Shown: in pieces, positions 33,821-37,553 of the stretch
Numbering within the stretch: position 1 is the stretch's first letter
Layout of the letters: the number at the start of each line of letters is the position of its first letter
NCBI GenBank assembly: GCA_938092015.1
Contig: CALKOT010000010.1
Span: 1 to 37,553 of the forward strand
Direction: 5' to 3'
Source: an uncultured Paracoccaceae bacterium
Lineage (GTDB): Bacteria; Pseudomonadota; Alphaproteobacteria; Rhodobacterales; Rhodobacteraceae
Length of the DNA stretch: 37,553 bases
Program-made: the position numbers and the translations under genes
The notes under the pieces: model-generated
The model's input: the letters and a program-made list of their open reading frames with translations, nothing else
What the model was told of the DNA's origin: nothing
The model's database searches: none

Positions 33821-35683
33821 ATGCGTCTTTCACTCATCACCATCAAACGTCGCCCTGACAGCGACGACGTTTCCCGCCGCGAAACCCTGCTAGAGGGCGC
33901 TGAACTGCGCGTCGGCCGCGGGGCCGATGTCGACGTCAACCTGCCCGATGTAAACGTAGCCTATCATCACGCATCCCTGACCGAAGGGTCAGAAGGCCTT
34001 GTTCTGACCGCCGTTGGCGGCTCTGTGATTGAGGTTAATGGATCGCCTGTCGAAAAGGTTGTCATGGCTGCGGGCGTCACCGCCCGGATCGGCATGTACG
34101 AGCTGCAGGGCGAAAACGCCCCTGACCATGCAGATCGCGCCATCGCCTTGTCGAAACTCGACATTGAAGATGTCGTTGTTTCAGAACTGCCTCAGCAGAT
34201 CGCAGAATCGCTGCCCAGCCGCCGTCGTTTGTCGTGGCTGGCGGTTATTGCGGTTATCGCGCTTTTCGTGGCCTGGCCGCTATTTGATATCATGCAGCGT
34301 CAGGCGCCCGATCCAAACGAGATCATCGTCAAAGGCATGACGCCGCAGACCGAAGCATCGCTCGCCTCTTCGCAACAGGCGATCAGAACGGCTGAGGCCC
34401 CCATGGCCAGCGCAGCCGGGTATTCCCCAATGGAAGCGGCCTGGCTGTCAGGTCCAATGTCGCGCGCCCACGCCGGACTGGCTGAGGATTGCAGTGCGTG
34501 TCACGTGCGCCCGTTTGAGATGACCACCAATGAAAGCTGCCTCAGTTGCCACGCAGAGGTTGACCAACATGGCGATGTCGGGACGCACCCGATCCTTGCA
34601 CTGGACAACTTCCGATGTGCAGCGTGTCATAAAGAGCATGTCGGTGGCGACGCCCCTATTGAGCGTGCTTCTACAGTATGCACAGACTGTCACCTCAATC
34701 TTAAGACAATGTCGCCTGATACGACCCTTTTGAATGTAGGCGACTTTGGAAAAGAGCATCCGCAATTCAGGCCAACCCTCGTGACCGGCGTCGAGAACAT
34801 CGACGGTGTGTTGACGCCCCTGACGGTGCGGGCGCCAGTTGATGCGCAATATCCTTTGAAAGAAGTCTCCGGCCTTAACTTCCCGCACAACGTTCACCTG
34901 AACGAAAAAGGTGTCCGCGGTTTGGGCCGCGCATCCGATAAGACATGGGATATGGGCTGCAACAGCTGCCACGTCGCCGAAGCGGATGGCAGCCTGATGC
35001 GCCCGATCGAAATGGAACGGGACTGTGGGTACTGTCATGAACTGACCTTTAAGGCCGACAACATCGATGTGCTGCGCGAGCTACCGCATGCCAAGCCAAC
35101 GCAGGTTTCTGAAATCATTCATGATTATTACAGTGCACGCGTTCTTGAAGGCGGCGTCAAGGTTCCAGGCGCACCGGAAGGTGCACGCCGTCGTCCAGGC
35201 ACAAAACTGTCGGATGAGGATCGCGCCCAATCGTTGGAATGGGCATCTCAGCAAGCTGAGAATGAGCTGAAAGGCATTATGGAAACGCGGCTTTGCGGCG
35301 ATTGCCACATTGCGGCAGCAGATGTCGAGAAGGACGCCCGTGGCAGGACCATATGGCGAGTAGAAGGCGCGCTATTGCAGCGTCACTGGATGCCAAAGTC
35401 ATTCTTTGAACATGGTCCCCACTTCGCCATGGATTGCGTCAGCTGCCACGAAGCGACGAAATCCAAGGAAAGTTCGGACGTGCTGATGCCTGGGATTGAA
35501 ATCTGTCAGGATTGCCACCTTGGCGAACAGGCTGGCGACACAACTGCATCATCTGAATGTCTAGCTTGTCATGACTTTCACATTGACGATTACGGTCCGA
35601 TGTCGCCCGACCATGGCGCAGCAATGACTGTTCGGCGCTCTGCCGCTGAGCGGATCGAAATAAAACGCGAAGCGACGCAATAA
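33821..35683 (+). CDS. FHA domain - membrane helix - decaheme c-type cytochrome
   Basis: A 620-residue protein. Residues about 1-100 are an FHA-like domain: ELRVGRGADVDVNLPDVNV with the Gly-Arg at 32-33, then HHASLTEG. One membrane helix lies at about 138-156 (RRRLSWLAVIAVIALFVAWP), preceded by Arg residues, so the N-terminus should be cytoplasmic and the rest periplasmic. Residues about 220-600 contain ten CxxCH haem c motifs: CSACH, CLSCH, CAACH, CTDCH, CNSCH, CGYCH, CGDCH, CVSCH, CQDCH and CLACH. Other His residues are available as distal ligands. FHA domains bind phospho-threonine peptides, so the cytoplasmic part could sense phosphorylation or dock a partner. The start ATG has GAGGTAG upstream; an earlier in-frame start at 33776 would overlap the cytochrome b gene. 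Confidence 0.9.
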   Translation: MRLSLITIKRRPDSDDVSRRETLLEGAELRVGRGADVDVNLPDVNVAYHHASLTEGSEGLVLTAVGGSVIEVNGSPVEKVVMAAGVTARIGMYELQGENAPDHADRAIALSKLDIEDVVVSELPQQIAESLPSRRRLSWLAVIAVIALFVAWPLFDIMQRQAPDPNEIIVKGMTPQTEASLASSQQAIRTAEAPMASAAGYSPMEAAWLSGPMSRAHAGLAEDCSACHVRPFEMTTNESCLSCHAEVDQHGDVGTHPILALDNFRCAACHKEHVGGDAPIERASTVCTDCHLNLKTMSPDTTLLNVGDFGKEHPQFRPTLVTGVENIDGVLTPLTVRAPVDAQYPLKEVSGLNFPHNVHLNEKGVRGLGRASDKTWDMGCNSCHVAEADGSLMRPIEMERDCGYCHELTFKADNIDVLRELPHAKPTQVSEIIHDYYSARVLEGGVKVPGAPEGARRRPGTKLSDEDRAQSLEWASQQAENELKGIMETRLCGDCHIAAADVEKDARGRTIWRVEGALLQRHWMPKSFFEHGPHFAMDCVSCHEATKSKESSDVLMPGIEICQDCHLGEQAGDTTASSECLACHDFHIDDYGPMSPDHGAAMTVRRSAAERIEIKREATQ

Positions 35684-35699
35684 GCGCACCACGACAAGA

Positions 35700-35728
35700 C
35701 CGCCTCCGACACACCACGCCGGGGGCGG
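35700..35728 (+). repeat. GC-rich intergenic hairpin in the redox operon
   Basis: CCGCCTCC (35700-35707) pairs with GGGGGCGG (35721-35728, one G-T pair) in the 72-base gap between the decaheme gene and the small exported protein. No T run follows, so it is more likely an mRNA-stabilising element or a mild attenuator than a full terminator. Confidence 0.5.
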
Positions 35729-35755
35729 CAACATGAACATGATCAGGGGGAGGCT

Positions 35756-36181
35756 ATGAAGCTTCTGCACGCATCTACGGCGGTTTTTATCGGTTTTGGT
35801 GGCGCGACTGGCGCTGCTGATCGTCTTGAAACGGATGGTGTTTTCCTGCCGGGCCAAGCTATTGGTGCTGATGGTGTTCTTGAAACCACTATCGACGCTT
35901 CCGGCGACGAGGTACTTTGGGTACATACCATGATACGCCCCGCCTCAACCAACATCATCATGATGCGTGACCGTGATGGATATTGGGTCAACTGGGATGG
36001 CGATATGAATTCGTTAATCACCTCGTCGGCCCGCAACGATGACGGCTTGCTGACCTTCAAGATCTTCCAAAAGCCCCCTCAGGGTGTAAATTCAATGACC
36101 GTGACAGTCGCCTATCAAACGCCAGATGGGTTGAAATTTGGCTGGTTTGAAGCCGCCGTCACACGCGAGGGATCGAATTGA
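35756..36181 (+). CDS. Small exported protein of the redox operon
   Basis: A 141-residue protein with a signal peptide (MKLLHASTAVFIGFGGATGA, cleavage near AADR). The mature part of about 120 residues is predominantly beta strand, e.g. VLETTIDASGDEVLWVHT and MTVTVAYQTPDGLKFGWFE, and has no Cys after processing. I do not recognise the fold; it might be a periplasmic binding or docking protein of the neighbouring redox chain. It starts at ATG 35756 after GGGGGAGGCT, a strong ribosome binding site. The last base of its stop codon overlaps the start of the next gene (TGATG), so they are translationally coupled. Confidence 0.7.
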   Translation: MKLLHASTAVFIGFGGATGAADRLETDGVFLPGQAIGADGVLETTIDASGDEVLWVHTMIRPASTNIIMMRDRDGYWVNWDGDMNSLITSSARNDDGLLTFKIFQKPPQGVNSMTVTVAYQTPDGLKFGWFEAAVTREGSN

Positions 36182-37553
36182 TGTTGCTCGGATCAAAAGT
36201 CAGAACCTATACTATCGCAGCACTGGCGGCGACGGGTGTCGCAGCCGGTTGTGGCGGCGGAGATGATACCGGCAGCGACAATGGTAATCAGGTCGAAGAA
36301 GGCACAACTTTTGCAGAGCTCATCGACTTTCCAGAGCTCGAAAGACTTTCCAGCGACGATGTTCAGCGGATCATAGCACAGGCAGCAAATGAGGCGGCCA
36401 CGCGCGGGGCACCCGCCACCATCGCGATCTCGGATCGCGTAGGCAACATTCTGGCTGTCTACCAGATGAACGGCGCGCCCGTTGACCTGCAAGCCATTGC
36501 GCTTCAGCGACGCACTGTCGATCAAGGTCCGCAGCGCGGTATGCTTCTGAACGGAGCCGACGGATCAGGCATTGACGGGTTCACTGTGCCGTCCGGCACG
36601 GCGCTCGGCGCGATAGCCAAGGCGGTGACCGGGGCGTATCTGTCCTCCGCAGGCAACGCCTTTACGACCCGCACAGCGAACCAGATCGTTCAGGAAAACT
36701 TCAACCCTCAAGAAACGTTTCAGCCTGGCGGGCCGCTGTTTGGTGTGCAGTTCAGCCAGCTTTCATGTTCAGACTTGTCCACACGCTTTGAAAGTGACAA
36801 TGGCGCTGGCACGGTCGTAGGATCCATGGTGGGGCCGCGTCGGTCGCCACTCGGCTTGGCTGCTGATCCAGGAGGCATGCCGATCTACAAAGGCGGCACG
36901 ATGGTTGGCGGCATCGGCGTCATTGCAGATGGCGTCTATGGCGTTGACGGTGACATCACTGACATCGATTCCGATGACCAAATGCGGGATGAGCTGATCG
37001 CACTGGCCGGGATCACTGGCTTTGAAGCCGCTGAAGACATTCGCGCCTTCAAAATCACGGTCGAAGGCAACACCCTTCGCTACACAGACACAACCGATGA
37101 TCGCGACCGTCTGATGGCTGATGCGTCCACGGCCCCTGCCTTCGCTACTCTTTTGGGCACGCAGGGGCAGCTCGTTGACGTAACCGGTTATTACAACGTC
37201 GCCACGGGCACGACCGCCGACGTACTGGCAGGCACCACATACGGCGAAGCAGCATCCGGCTATGTGCCTGCGTCCAGCTTGGCCGGTGGCAGCCCCTTCA
37301 ACAACCCGAACGCCTTTGTTCTGGTTGATGAAAATGGCCAGCCACGGTTCTCGCCGAAAAGCGCCGGGGACGCGCCGTTGGGCGATCCATCGCTTAGGAT
37401 CAAACAGCCTGAAGTTGTTGCAATGATTGACGAAGCTTTGGGCGTCGCTCTTGCAGGTCGCGCACAGATTCGTCGCCCGTTGAACAGCCGCATTCAGGTT
37501 ACCGTCTCTGTCGTCGATACCAATGGCGAAATCCTTGGCATCGCTCGAACGCC
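36181..37553 (+). CDS. Lipoprotein with GlcG/HbpS-like haem-binding modules (3' end outside window)
   Basis: An open frame of 457 codons that runs off the window. It starts with a lipoprotein signal: an Ala-rich helix, then AAGC with lipidated Cys24. Residues 59-98 (DDVQRIIAQAANEAATRGAP, then TIAISDRVGNILAVYQM) match the start of the GlcG/HbpS family. Residues 235-260 (PIYKGGTMVGGIGVIADGVY) match its Gly-rich end. A second family start appears at 409-457 (PEVVAMIDEALGVALAG, later VTVSVVDTNGEILGI), so there seem to be two such modules in one protein. HbpS and relatives bind haem or respond to redox. It is probably outer-membrane-anchored. Start ATG 36181 follows GAGGG and overlaps the preceding stop. 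As the last gene of the visible operon, it fits a multihaem chain. Confidence 0.8.
   Translation, partial: MLLGSKVRTYTIAALAATGVAAGCGGGDDTGSDNGNQVEEGTTFAELIDFPELERLSSDDVQRIIAQAANEAATRGAPATIAISDRVGNILAVYQMNGAPVDLQAIALQRRTVDQGPQRGMLLNGADGSGIDGFTVPSGTALGAIAKAVTGAYLSSAGNAFTTRTANQIVQENFNPQETFQPGGPLFGVQFSQLSCSDLSTRFESDNGAGTVVGSMVGPRRSPLGLAADPGGMPIYKGGTMVGGIGVIADGVYGVDGDITDIDSDDQMRDELIALAGITGFEAAEDIRAFKITVEGNTLRYTDTTDDRDRLMADASTAPAFATLLGTQGQLVDVTGYYNVATGTTADVLAGTTYGEAASGYVPASSLAGGSPFNNPNAFVLVDENGQPRFSPKSAGDAPLGDPSLRIKQPEVVAMIDEALGVALAGRAQIRRPLNSRIQVTVSVVDTNGEILGIART

Noticed and set aside
1-37553. CRISPR arrays, tRNA or rRNA genes, phage or plasmid origin
   Set aside because: No regularly spaced repeats, no cloverleaf-like or rRNA-like sequence, and no integrase, replication or phage structural genes were seen on reading both strands.

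Overview
The window looks like chromosomal DNA of an alphaproteobacterium, most likely a Rhodobacterales (Roseobacter-like) marine lineage. This is inferred from moderately high GC, a protein with a VPxPA-CTERM-type sorting signal, an HspQ/RNase R/AMP nucleosidase gene set, RTX-repeat and SLT proteins, and a polyamine-type ABC operon with a divergent LysR gene. No taxonomic marker such as rRNA is present.

Layout. 1-631: truncated IS3-family transposase end and non-coding DNA. 632-5244: a hot-dog thioesterase, a frameshifted VPxPA-CTERM surface protein with a good terminator, an NTF2/SnoaL-like protein, a TTC38-type TPR protein and a periplasmic cyclase-family hydrolase interrupted by an in-frame amber codon. 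5445-14413: mostly housekeeping and accessory genes: AMP nucleosidase, an EamA exporter, an amidase, a class III (IIIb-like) adenylate cyclase, RNase R, a DapA-family lyase lacking the usual Tyr, and HspQ. 14578-17963: an AEC carrier, an RTX calcium-binding protein broken by a one-base shift at a T run, and an SLT lipoprotein. 17967-24416: a polyamine/putrescine-type ABC operon on the minus strand (ATPase, binding protein, two permeases, a TTG-started exported protein) facing a LysR gene.

24611-37553 is the most unusual part. An MBL-fold hydrolase, an ABC-exporter-like protein whose ATPase motifs are all degenerate, and a stand-alone cyclic-nucleotide-binding (CNB) protein are followed, after a prepilin peptidase (minus strand) and an exported PPC-like protein, by a tightly packed operon. 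That operon encodes (i) a fusion of an NAD(P)H-type FAD oxidoreductase, two CNB domains and a DmsB-like 4x[4Fe-4S] ferredoxin; (ii) a membrane protein with two His pairs, each 14 residues apart, as expected for a di-heme cytochrome b; (iii) a protein with an N-terminal FHA domain, one membrane helix and ten CxxCH haem c motifs; (iv) a small exported protein; and (v) a lipoprotein with GlcG/HbpS-like haem-binding modules running off the window.

Read together, these subunits describe a transmembrane electron conduit from cytoplasmic NAD(P)H through flavin, Fe-S, haem b and haem c to the periplasm, with second-messenger (CNB) and phospho-threonine (FHA) sensors built into the electron-carrying polypeptides. 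I do not recognise this as a named system. Its domain content is read directly from sequence; the electron path and the gating are inference.

Three genes (at 1237, 4285 and 15546) carry single-base lesions. They are either recent pseudogenes or assembly errors, and raw reads would decide. No tRNA, rRNA, CRISPR array or replication origin was recognised.
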